NCBI GenBank assembly: GCA_963573305.1
Contig: OY754332.1
Coordinates: 46,041,559-46,105,558 of the forward strand
Length of the DNA stretch: 64,000 nt
DNA from: Pyrrhosoma nymphula
Lineage: Eukaryota; Arthropoda; Insecta; Odonata; Coenagrionidae
Reading direction: 5' to 3'
A program made the position numbers and the translations under genes. Of this stretch, positions 36,812 through 46,345 are shown piece after piece (positions within the stretch are counted from its first letter, which is position 1; each line of letters opens with the position of its first letter). A model generated the notes under the pieces. It was not told the DNA's origin, ran no database searches, and was given only the letters and a program-made list of their open reading frames with translations.

Positions 36812-37942
36812 TCAATGTTGTGGAGGTTTAAACCTCCCTGCTCCATGCAGTTGTTTGCGCGCGACCTTCCTTGTATATCCGTGCCAGAGCATGGAATTTT
36901 TGGCGTTTATTTTTTTCGCGTTGGCCTGCGCCGTAATGGGCCCAAAATGAGCTAGATAAAATATTCTGGGAAGTTCTACTTGTGGAAGGAGTCGAACGCG
37001 GTCGGTGAGGGGGAGAGAAGGCAGAGTGTACCGCCCCGACCTCCAACGCACGGCCCGACCCACCTCATTCCAATTTCTCTCTATTGTTCCGTCTACCGAT
37101 TTGTCCCACCAGAACCCAAGAATTTTAAATGGGGGCGATGCTTCCCTCCAGAAAGTATTCTCCATGGCTGTTTTTCCCCCATTTATTATTAGTGCCTTCG
37201 ATTTCTGTGTGTTTATTATGCGGGCGGGACTCAGTCTCTGCGGGGAGGTCAAAGGAACGTTAAGGTCGAGGAATAGGGTGCAATGATCCGAAAAAGAAAC
37301 GGGGATGGTGTTGGTGGCGTACGGCAGGGTCTTTAGGTTGCGGGAAACTAGGAGGAGGTCGATTCGCGTGCGGGAGTCGTGGCCAACAGGCGAAATAGGT
37401 GAGGGGTCCGCGGAGCTGGCTAAGACAGCGTCAGTTACCCAGGTGGAATCGATTAGATTTTTAAGGACCCGGCTCGGTCGGTTTAAGATTTTGAAGCGAT
37501 TGGACTCGGAGTCCTCCCGCCTATAAATGGAATTGAAATCACCCGCTATGGTGGCTTTCCCCATGAAGGGAGTCAGGCACGGGACTAAAGTTTCGTTTAG
37601 AAACTTTTCTCTCTCAAGTCTATTCTTTTCCCCTGGCAGGGCATAGATGTTAACGAAAGTGATGCCTTGTGTTTGGAGGGAGGTTATCCTCCCCGATGCA
37701 TGGGGAGGTACCGTATTGACAGCAAGGCAGTTTTTCACTAGGGTGGTGGTCCCGCAGCGTGAGCCACTACGTGAGCCACAGGGACGGTAGTGTGGGTCAG
37801 GCCAAGGGACCCCCTCCACCGTCTCTTGGAGCATTATGATGTCCGGATCAAGAGATTTTGTAAATGCCGAAATTAGGTTTAAATTGAGGGCACCAGTTGC
37901 CCCCGCTATATTTAACTCAAGAACTCTCTTGTTAATCGGCAT
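36812..37942 (-). CDS. ORF2 of an L1/Tx1-like LINE: endonuclease joined to the post-RT region, RT missing
   Basis: A single open frame of 376 codons, the longest in the window. Residues 1-240 form an AP-like endonuclease: LELNIAGATGAL start, DIIMLQET (catalytic Glu), GDFNSIYRREDS, SRTRIDLLLVSR and SFSDHCTLF (the SDH catalytic end). The frame then passes without a break to KSKALIINGGKTAMENTFWR and FKILGFWWDKSVDG, sequences normally found well after the polymerase YADD/FADD box. It ends KVARKQLHGAG at the boundary with the next LINE. The whole fingers-palm core (several hundred residues) is absent with the frame kept. It cannot self-mobilise. The open frame could be chance or recent deletion. 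Confidence 0.8.
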   Translation of the reverse strand: MPINKRVLELNIAGATGALNLNLISAFTKSLDPDIIMLQETVEGVPWPDPHYRPCGSRSGSRCGTTTLVKNCLAVNTVPPHASGRITSLQTQGITFVNIYALPGEKNRLEREKFLNETLVPCLTPFMGKATIAGDFNSIYRREDSESNRFKILNRPSRVLKNLIDSTWVTDAVLASSADPSPISPVGHDSRTRIDLLLVSRNLKTLPYATNTIPVSFSDHCTLFLDLNVPLTSPQRLSPARIINTQKSKALIINGGKTAMENTFWREASPPFKILGFWWDKSVDGTIERNWNEVGRAVRWRSGRYTLPSLPLTDRVRLLPQVELPRIFYLAHFGPITAQANAKKINAKNSMLWHGYTRKVARKQLHGAGRFKPPQH

Positions 37943-37960
37943 TAAGAAAGGTCTAATTTT

Positions 37961-39424
37961 TTACTTTACCATTTTAGTCGAAGTTTTTGTTTCTCCGTCG
38001 CGTGTTGCGTCGCTTCCCGGGGCGTTGCTTTTTCCCAGAAGAGTCAGTGTCCGACTCATTCTCTCGTGCGACGTCTTCCACCAGGTATCGGAATGGGTTG
38101 GGGGTGAGGAAGGAGACGGGTGGGGTTTCAGGGGGTGGGTATGGGGAGGGGGGGGATCACCTATCTCTTGGGTAGGGGATATGTGTGAAGGGGAGGAGGG
38201 GGAGGTTGGACTTTCAACCGTTGTTTTCTTCTTCATCTGATGCATAAGTGGCCTGGGATGAGTCGTCACACCCACCACCCTCCCCCCCAACCCCCGCTTC
38301 GCTCCCCGTCCCCGTCATATCGCCGCCCGTCGCCCCTGACTCGCCGCTCATACGCGCTTTGGGGCCTCCCCCCCCCTGAGCTCCCCTGCGCTCTCCTCCC
38401 TCATCGGCCCTCCGGCATCTCCTCGCTCGCCACGCCGGACTCGGCGCACGAGGCGAGAGCGGCGGTGTTGTCGTTGTCTGGGCATGGCTCTGGCGTCTGT
38501 AGAATGTCTGGCTCACGGTGGGTGGGGAGGGAGGGCTGGTGGCGTTGTCCCTGTAGGAGTGGGACATGGGTCTCCACCTCTACATGGTCGGGGAGGGAAG
38601 TGGCCGGAAGCTGGGACTTAGTCCTCAGGCGATTCGTTGTGTCTTCCTCTCTAGCTTCCCCAATGCTGGAGGGGGAAGGGCTCCGTCTGACGGCCCCCTC
38701 CTCCACCCTCATGGCGATGCCAGAGGCCCCAGACGACCCCGGGTCCACCTCCATCGTTTTTAGATCCCTCGCCCACTGCTCCATTGTCTCCTCGTCGTCA
38801 ACTGCCGCCCCCTCCGCGGGTGTCGTCATGACGTCTGCATAATGCCTGCCCACCTCATTTCGAGGGCAATTTCTGCGCTCGTGGCCCTCCTCATTGCACC
38901 GGGCACACGTCCACCTTTGGCCATCGTAAATAATTAGTCCGACGTTTCCCCCTATGGTGACATAAGAGGGAATGTTGTGGTCGACCACCATTCGTACATG
39001 CCGCGTAACGGTGCAAGAGGTTGCGAGGGCATTTCCCTCCAATCTAGCGTCCCAACTCCCAATAATTTCCCGAATCGGCCAAGCTCCGTTTCGATGTCTG
39101 CTCTTGTTGTTTCAAAGGGAAGGCAAAGCACCCTCACATTGACTGGGCTGCCTGTGTGTGGTCTATGGTGGATGTCATGAACTTCCTGGCCTCCGTGAGT
39201 AACGGGAGCCGTTGAGTTTTCGTAGAAAAAATTCTATTTAGGGTATCTTGGCTGGCCATCTTCATGAAGATGTGTCGTCTGTTGTATCCGAATTGGATCG
39301 CAATTACTTCTGCATCCGCGAGGCCCAAAGTCTCCCTGACGAAGAGGTGGACCTCCAGCGGTGTCGGAATTCTCTCCTTATCGTCCGTATGGACCAATAA
39401 CGTGTTCACCCGGAGAACCACCAT
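37961..39424 (-). pseudogene. ORF1 (gag-like, zinc knuckle) of the same L1/Tx1-like LINE
   Basis: It starts at ATG 39424-39422 in a CACCATGG context (MVVLRVNTLLVHTDDKERIP). The first part (FVRETLGLADAEVIAIQFGY, IFMKMAS) and a following RRM-like piece (VLCLPFETTRADIETELGRF) precede one CCHC knuckle, CARCNEEGHERRNCPR (C-x2-C-x4-H-x4-C, plus 38866-38913). After it comes a long Ser/Pro/Gly-rich tail to a stop near 37961. Frameshifts at about 39130, 39040, 38520 and 38280 break it. It lies 18 bp upstream of ORF2. Large open frames on the plus strand of this GC-rich stretch are shadows. Confidence 0.8.
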
Positions 39425-39640
39425 GGTGAACAAACAAGGGGATAATGAGAAAAAAAAGAAAAAAGTAGGGGGGGGGGACACATATCACTCCACTGAGAGC
39501 ACAAAGCACTCCACTGAGGGCACTCTCCTATCCTGACACGACCTGTGACAGGCGGAGGCGGCGTCAAAACTAACTAAAGTGAAACTGAAAACCACTCGGT
39601 GTGTAACATAATAACAAAAAAAAGGCACCACTTGTGTCGA
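39425..39640 (-). other. Putative 5' UTR of the L1/Tx1-like LINE
   Basis: The stretch upstream of ORF1 contains a long T/C run on the minus strand and two copies of CTCAGTGGAGTG. The exact 5' end of the element is not determined. Confidence 0.4.
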
Positions 39641-39657
39641 AGATCTATCACTACGAA

Positions 39658-39790
39658 CATTGTACCCTGATCGTTCTTTTGTTTCATGTCCCGTTTGTTC
39701 TTGCCGACGTATCTCTCGCTCGTGTCTTCCTCGCGGGGACTATCTTTTTTCAGGGATGTTACAAGTCAGGGAAATCAGGAAAATGTCAGG
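39658..39790. repeat. Direct repeat, first copy
   Basis: TACCCTGATCGTTCTTTTGT through CAGGGATGTTACAAGTCAGG recurs at 40236-40365 with about 90 percent identity. The copies flank a segment with a B-box-like GGATTCGAGTCCGG (about 40030), perhaps a SINE. Confidence 0.8.
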
Positions 39791-39984
39791 AAAATTACAA
39801 TTTTTGACAGGGAAAGCAAGAAATAGCAGCCGCTCACATAACAATTGAGGAAAACTCTCGGAGTTAACACTCGCTGTCAACCGGGGTGGGCGAGAGACCG
39901 TCCGGTCTCGCGCCCGTTCGCCGGTAAGGGAGGCTTCCCTTGCCGGGAGGATTTACGTCAGCTCTTGCACTCGGGAGCGATCAA

Positions 39985-40110
39985 CAAACACGTCCGACCT
40001 CCAACAGCTACCGAGGCGTCCATCTCCTCGGGATCCGGATTCGAGTCCGGCTGAAGGTGGATGATTTTTACTCTGTGTAATTTCACAGTTTTTCATGCAA
40101 TACCATTCAC
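39985..40110 (+). mobile_element. Possible SINE head (B-box-like)
   Basis: GGATCCGGATTCGAGTCCGG resembles the T-stem and B box of a tRNA and is followed by an AT-rich body. The A box is not convincing. Confidence 0.35.
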
Positions 40111-40235
40111 CCATGCACAGAATTATAGGGAAAGTATTGACTGAAATGAGGGTTACGGAGTAGTTTATATGATGTATTTCACATGATACTGTGTAGAATT
40201 GTAAAGGAGCGAAGCAAGGGTAACAGCTAGTTTCA

Positions 40236-40365
40236 TGGTACCCTGATCGTTCTTTTGTTTCATGCTCCGTTTGTTCTTGCCGACGTATCCTTCGCTCGTG
40301 TCTCCCTCTCGGGGACTATATTTTCTCAGGGATGTTACAAGTCAGGGAAATGTCAGGGAATTTGA
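40236..40365. repeat. Direct repeat, second copy
   Basis: Partner of 39658-39790. It is followed by several CAGGGAAATGTCAGGGAATT-type motifs to about 40410, and again at 40735-40790 before TAGCAACCCTG, a hAT-like terminus. The CAGGGAAA motif is a widespread animal repeat signature. Confidence 0.75.
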
Positions 40366-40879
40366 AACCCGTCAGGGAAATGCCAGGGAAAATCGTCGAG
40401 CTGTCAGGGAAGAATTGGATGAGGGCGAAGGTCGATGAATTGGTCAGTAGCCGACGCACCCCAAGAATACGTTCGTTCGTTGTTGCCGGATTTGATGTTC
40501 CATCTTCTGATTTTGTCTTCGTTTCATAAATTTGTCAATAAATTTGATGAGCAAAAATATTGAAAGAAAATGAATTCCCCTAGGCCGTACTCTTTGATGG
40601 GCGAAAAACGGGGAGGGAAAGGAGGGATGAATCAGTGACCGTCAAGCACACGGGGATGAGGAAGGAAGGTGAAGGAGCAAAAATATCATTGGTTTGTTTT
40701 CTCGACTTTCATTTTCACTTGAAATTTTGGAAAATGTGAGGGAAAAATACAATTTTTTTAAGGGAAATGTCAGGGAATTTCTTTTCCCGAATATTTTAGC
40801 AACCCTGTTTCTATTTTCATCCATTCTATCACTTGCCTGGCGATTTCATTGGATCTCGGGGCGTGGACAGCTCTTCTTA

Positions 40880-42138
40880 AGCCCGTTTCACACCACTCAA
40901 TTTTACTTGAACAAGAAACGTTGAACATGAAATAATGAACGTCAAACTGCGTCAAAGATGATTCAAGACAGCAGTTCAAGAATGCTTGATCAATAATAAT
41001 TGAAAGGGCTTTCTCAAGACCAAAGACTTCAAAGACGAGGTTGAAGCGTTTGAGCTGGATGAAAGGCAAGGCAGGAACGAAATAGCAACGTAATGCGACT
41101 TTTCCCAAATTTTCTGTCGTGTGTGGTCAAACATTTCTTTATTGTGTGATATAGATTTTTAAAACACATTTTAATGTTTCAGTATAGGTTTAGCAGTGGC
41201 TGTTTTAGGCGTTGATATTCAACTTCAGAGACAAATAAATCGTCGTAGGGTGAGGACGAGAAAGTGGATTCGCAGGAGGCAAAATGAATCGTTGATGAAA
41301 TTGCTGCACAACGAGGTATGAACGGAAGGCCCGGAATATTTTAAAAACTACCTAATAATGAGCGAAATAAATTTAATTGAGTTAATACAACCGAGGATCT
41401 CAAAAAAGGTTGTGTGTTGGCACTGCATATCAGCCAAGCACAAACTCGCAGTGACGCTGAGATTTTTGGCGACCGGCGAATCCTTTACGAGCCTTCAATA
41501 CACAACCAGTATTGCTCGCAACACAATTTCTTTGCTCGTTCCTTAAGTGTACTCATCAATTTATGAAGCCCTTAAGGACGAATTCTTGACGGTGAATAAA
41601 TAACTAATGTCTACCTTTAATATACTAATCTAATTTATGCGGCCATTTGATATTTCTATCCTCAAAAATCTTTAGCAGGTACATACATACGAATAATACT
41701 TGTTCTTGACTGGGTAGATGCAACTCCACGATAAAATTTAGTTTTTGCAGACACTTTGAAGTATTTAGCGATAGCAGCTTGTTTCATTGCTCGTGATTTG
41801 CTCAGGTACCAACTTCTGCCACATAATGGGAAGGAATTATTTTATTATAACATAGTAGCATAATATACGAGGTACTTCCGCATGGAACTTACTCCATGTC
41901 GGCCATCTTACGCCCTGTTGTCTGAAATACAACCCCATTGGTGAATACGCTTCAAGACCGTTCAAGATTCAAGAAAAATTAGAACCGTTCAAGACGAGAG
42001 GAATTTGATGGCGACGAAGCCTTTCAAGAGCTTTCAAGAAAACATGTCCGCTGTCATGACGTCATGTCCATTCGAGAAACCTTGATCAATGATTCTTGAA
42101 TGGAATTTGACGCAGAATTTGATCGTGTGAAACGGGCT
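40880..42138 (+). mobile_element. PIF/Harbinger DNA transposon, internally deleted
   Basis: Ends AGCCCGTTTCACAC (left) and GTGTGAAACGGGCT (right) are a perfect 14-bp inverted repeat, flanked by TTA at 40877-40879 and 42139-42141. A 3-bp TWA duplication is the PIF/Harbinger hallmark. The plus strand encodes part of the transposase. At 1,259 bp it is much shorter than autonomous members and lacks the catalytic DDE section and the Myb-like second gene. Confidence 0.9.
41215..41590 (+). pseudogene. Harbinger transposase, N-terminal fragment
   Basis: Translation reads RRRVRTRKWIRRRQNESLMK, then GPEYFKNYLIMSEINLIEL and KHKLAVTLRFLATGESFTSL, then IARNTISLLVP and, past a stop, YEALKDEF. This is the known order of the region before the DDE catalytic core (W...R...G.F..L...YF..YFRMS...F..LL, LAVTLRFLATG.S..SL, STIS..V). 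The downstream nuclease-like core is missing. Stops near 41320 and 41545 and a frame change break it. Confidence 0.9.
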
Positions 42139-42262
42139 TTAATCTTTTTTTCCGTAAGAGTACACCATGTAGTTTTCACCCCTTCTATTATTCCCGTGGG
42201 GTCTTGACGCAAAGCGATTCATAAAAATAATTTTTGGTAGGAAAATCCGAAATTTCAGGAAA

Positions 42263-42476
42263 TTTGGGGGAGGGGTGTAAAACAATGTTGTCAGTGTTTT
42301 GCAAAAATTATATCATTCAAACTGAGTTATTCATTATTTCATCAACTGAGGTCAACCTGGAGGTTGTTTCAAAGGGTTAACCCTTTTTTTTAGAGCAAGA
42401 TAATGGACGAATGAAAATATTCGCTATTTTCCACAGTGAAAACAACTTCTCTTACACCCCCTCCCCAAAACACTCG
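42263..42476. repeat. Small inverted repeat
   Basis: GGGGGAGGGGTGTAAAACAA at about 42266 is complementary, with few mismatches, to TTACACCCCCTCCCCAAAAC at about 42454. Uncoded foldback. Confidence 0.5.
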
Positions 42477-42510
42477 GTATATGATGAAGGTCTTTTACTC
42501 ACTTTCCTTC

Positions 42511-42545
42511 CTGATGATGATGATCGTACATCGAAACCCTGGTCA
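42511..42545 (+). ncRNA. Hammerhead-like core without stem I
   Basis: CTGATGA, a stem closed by GAT/ATC, GAAAC, CCTG and GTC follow in hammerhead order. The flanks that should form stem I do not pair, so it is probably a dead copy. Confidence 0.35.
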
Positions 42546-43197
42546 TAATTAAAGTACTCAATAGAACATTTTGAAACCTTATCCATCCACGTTCAAATTC
42601 CTCGCAATATCGCCTGAATCTTTTAAATTTTGGGCCAGACTTACGGAAACATTTCTCATCTGGTCTTTTGGCGTAATTTTATATCTTCCTCTGTGGAACC
42701 GATTTTTCGTGGGTGAAGGGTGAGGTCCACTAGTGCAAAGCCCTAATTATCCTGAAAGTATCTATTTTTGTGAGGGTTTATGCTTACATTTTCCCTCAAA
42801 GCTGTGAGAGGTTTTCCGTAAACGTTATGACATCCAGGGAAAATCAAGGCATGAGCTCCACATGGGGAATGCCCTTAGAAGTCTCGTTGAGGGGATTTGT
42901 CGAGCGTGGTGGTGGCGAGTAATTTGGTGGCAAATGAGTTTTTGGAAGCCGTGGAAAGGCAAGAGTTTACACGGCATCTGTTATCTCTCGATGGTCGGCG
43001 CCAATGAGTCCACAGAGAGCATTGATTAATGGAGAGTAGGTGACGCATTGACGCTCAAAAGTGAAGCCTGTTTATTTTCGCGAAAATTGGTCAACCTGAC
43101 GTAGCTATCGTGTACCTTTTTTTTCCATAAATTGCTTGAATAATGCAGGTTTTATTGGAAGTTATTTCCTTTTGCATCGTTACAGATAAATTATTAA

Positions 43198-43682
43198 GGT
43201 ACCGCGACGATTTCGCTACACATGTCCTCGATATGAAGTATGGGTGGCAAAATCATACCCTCCATCGCTGTTTTACTCTCAAACTGAACTTGTAATTGCA
43301 TGGTTTTGAATGTGAGAATGGGTGAAACATGGAGAAAATAGTTTTTGATCGAATACAAAAGAGGTTTTCGCGAAAGACTGCTTATAAGAAGGGAAAAAAT
43401 AGCGAATCGAATAAAAATAAAATGTTGGCACCTTACCATCTTATTTTGTTTAGTAATTAAGCAAATAAATGCAATGATTAAATTCAAAATACGGTAATTG
43501 GATAGAAATGGCGGTACAGTCGACTCCTATGGCTGAAATAAAGTGTTCATTACAAATAATTCGAATAATTTTAAGTTTGGTACCTTAACGTCAATTTTTA
43601 TTCGTTGAGGCAGGTCATAATTGAAAGCCTAATTTTTAAACGAAGCAATCAAAAGGGTTTGATGGAGTATTTGTTTTGACTT
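43198..43682. mobile_element. TTAA-flanked element related to 48.0-48.6 kb (right end lost)
   Basis: It begins at TTAA (43194-43197) with GGTACCGCGACG. From about 43250 to 43530 it aligns with 48110-48400, sharing TGAATAAAAATAAAAT-type strings, GAAAATAGT and GGTAATT. It ends in TTTTGACT before a TTAA at 43683. The terminal inverted repeat on the right is missing. Confidence 0.6.
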
Positions 43683-43813
43683 TTAACCCCCTGAACTGTG
43701 CAACTGATCCTTTCAATATCCTCAAGTCCTTGCGCATTAATAGCTTCAAAATTCCCCCGTGCTATCGTGCCATATGGTTTCATCTATTCTCTCCTTAAGT
43801 CTATGTTAACGAC

Positions 43814-44784
43814 CATAGGCGTGCGCAGACCTTTTTATTAGGTGGTGCCTGGAATTGTTTTGATTATCAAATCTAGCGGTTAAAAATGGTATTAAAGAAA
43901 TTTGGGACGTGTTTGTAAATATTAATGATGTAAGTCATTGGGGTAATAAAATTAGGGTAATAAAAATAAAAATTTGTTCATGTACCTACGTATGTTTCGC
44001 AAAGAAATGTACTGTCTTGAAATTTATGTAAGTATGAAACTAAACACAATATCAATCTTTACCTAATTGCTATGAAGACAAACTTAATAAACTTACTTAA
44101 ATAACTTGCTTTAGAGCAACATTCTCCTCACCAGGTATGAACGTTAAACTCTTCAATTGAATCCATATAGTTTCTTGCTCTATGAATTAGGCACTCGAGG
44201 CGATCTAGTGACATTGTCGTTCTTAGTTTACTACGGACACTTGATAGTTTTGAAAAACGCCTTTCACAACTGGCTCTGATTACGGGTGTTATTGAGAACA
44301 TTTTCAAGGCACATTGGAACTCACTGAACAATTGTCATCTGTTCTCAAAGAGTAACCACTCCAACCACTTATTTAAAGTGGTTCTAGTAGCGCCTAAAAA
44401 TAAAAGCGAGGAGTAAACTTATTCAGCTTCGTTGTTGTATAGCCTATGTGAATGATTATTAAATAATGAACTCTTAACTCGCCACCGCAATCGCACTCCT
44501 CAGTTTTGTAGTTCTACGCACGCTTGGCTCAATGTACGAAATTCAAAACTTTAATTGCACTTCCAGTCAGCCAGCTACAGTGAATTTTAAACGCTGGTTG
44601 TCAATAAGACAAGAGGGAAAATAACACTGAGGAATTTGATTTATTTACCAGTTTATGGTTCATCTAATTCTTTTGAAAATTCATATGCATTCATACTATC
44701 ATTTTCACACATTTCTAGGTTATTTAATTAATTATTTCTCGCCATTATGTGGTACCACCGTGACCACCCGTACGCACGCTTATG
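43814..44784 (-). mobile_element. hAT transposon, internally deleted
   Basis: A perfect 8-bp target duplication TTAACGAC (43806-43813 and 44785-44792) flanks ends CATAGGCGTGCGCA and, complement of the right end, CATAAGCGTGCGTA. Size and duplication are textbook hAT. The minus strand still encodes the transposase C terminus. Confidence 0.92.
44128..44331 (-). pseudogene. hAT transposase C-terminal dimerisation domain
   Basis: The open piece reads FQCALKMFSITPVIRASCER, then RFSKLSSVRSKLRTTMSLDR, then LECL. The motif P....SCER.FSKL...KS.LR..M...RL..L is the conserved hAT dimerisation region. The DDE core and BED finger are absent, so the protein would be inactive. Confidence 0.92.
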
Positions 44785-45721
44785 TTAACGACAGTGCTCT
44801 GCGCTTTTCAGCGCTCTCCTCGCGGTGCCGAAGTCTGAATCGGGATCCCGAGGCGAGTTGGCGTCACTCGTATCGAGCCTTATCGCTGCCGCACCGTTTC
44901 GCCCTCTGACCCTCCCACCCATCCCGCCATGTGACGTCGCGATGCGCCCCTGTCTCATGACATTGCTTGGAATTCTTGTCCTAGCGTGATGTTTAAATTT
45001 CGGTACCATTCTCCGATAGCTTGCGTACCGTTCCCAGAACAAAGGGAAACGCCGAGATAAATACATTTCGTGACATGGTGGGATGCAAATATTCGTGGCC
45101 TCTTGCAGAGGCAGCTGTCGAGTAGGCTGGTTAAAGCCACATTCGAGAGCCATGACCGCACCTTTTAATGGCTGCGAAACCCGTTCAAGCCGATGTACCG
45201 GCACCGCTGGAGATCCGCAACTGACTATGCGTTGTGGTTTAAATTGTCGCTTAGGATCGTATCTCCCTATAAATCGGTTGTCGGACCGATAGATCAGGCT
45301 TATCAGTCGGATAAGCCTCAGTTACTCTAGGAGTGGATTTTTTTCTTAATTTCTTGCCATTGAATGCGCAATTGAACACTATAGCAAGAAAGCCCTTTGA
45401 CTGAGACAATAAGAGGGGATTGCTTCCCACTTCTCGTCAGTCGTCACGCCGCCAATGTCTTCTCTTCTTCTCCACACTCGTAACCGCCCCTGGGAATGTA
45501 TCGCCCGTTATCCGGTCGGTATCCGATATGCCGGAGCCTAACTGGTTCGAACCCGATATCCACCATTTAGAACCTCATCTTGGTACGCTAATCACCCATA
45601 ATTGAGGCTTCATTGAAGGCTTCAACTTCTCGGCCTCCCAACTTATATCCTTGATTTACCGTAAATGGGAGCTCGACATTTAGTTCCTATTAATAGTGCG
45701 TTGTCGTGTAAATTAGGAAAT

Positions 45722-45800
45722 CTTTAGTAGCGTGGTAATTTTCGGATTTCCTTGGCAAATTAGACGTCTGTAGTTCGATTCGCTGGCCAAGGTACAGCTG
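45722..45800 (+). mobile_element. Possible tRNA-like SINE head
   Basis: TAGCGTGGTAA in A-box position and TGTAGTTCGATTCGCTGG as a B-box-like loop, with GGCAAAT/CTTGGC pairing possibilities. It is weakly tRNA-like, and no intact acceptor stem is seen. Confidence 0.35.
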
Positions 45801-46263
45801 TCCTCGGAAATAATTTTCGCTTAAAAAAATGAGACAAAATATATATTTCGTAAAAATGAAATGCGTTCATATGTAGTTCGTTGCTGCAGTAGTAATGCTT
45901 CTGATTGCAAAATCTACCCGCAACTCTTTAAGTGGATGCTATTGCCAGTCGCTGACTGCGCCGGGGACATTGAATACGCCGGAGGATTGCCGGTGATTTA
46001 TTTAGTTGTATTACCTGTGACGTTACAGGAATGAAAGCCCTTCTGCCTTTCCAATCGGGCGTAATCAATGGGCTGCTCTTAAACCCGCGAAATTTCTTGC
46101 AACTGGCTTCGAACCCATGCACTCTACGTGGGAAGCCTCGAAATGCATTAACCTTGAAACTTATCCTTCGGTCGATAATGAACAGACAAATTATAATGCT
46201 TGGTCTATGCCAGTCTGGATTGTATCTATATTCCGTTTGCTGATACGATCCAACATTTAAGCC

Positions 46264-46345
46264 AGCCCCACTTAGCCCAGCAAAGTCAGTACTCTTCTGC
46301 TAATTGAAAGGCCGCATGTTCGAATGCAGCCGCGGATTTGGTGTT
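46264..46345 (+). mobile_element. Possible tRNA-derived SINE head
   Basis: CTTAGCCCAGCAAAGTCAGT resembles an A box and D-arm. CCGCATGTTCGAATGCAGCCG resembles a T-arm with the B box GTTCGAATGC, at about the right spacing. The anticodon stem is poor, so SINE rather than tRNA. Confidence 0.45.

Noticed and set aside
38240..38842. 200-codon plus-strand frame
   Set aside because: Antisense shadow of the GC-rich, Ser/Pro-rich ORF1 of the minus-strand LINE.
44655..45292. Overlapping frames on both strands of a GC-rich tract
   Set aside because: Several phases are open at once, as expected from base composition; no conserved motif.
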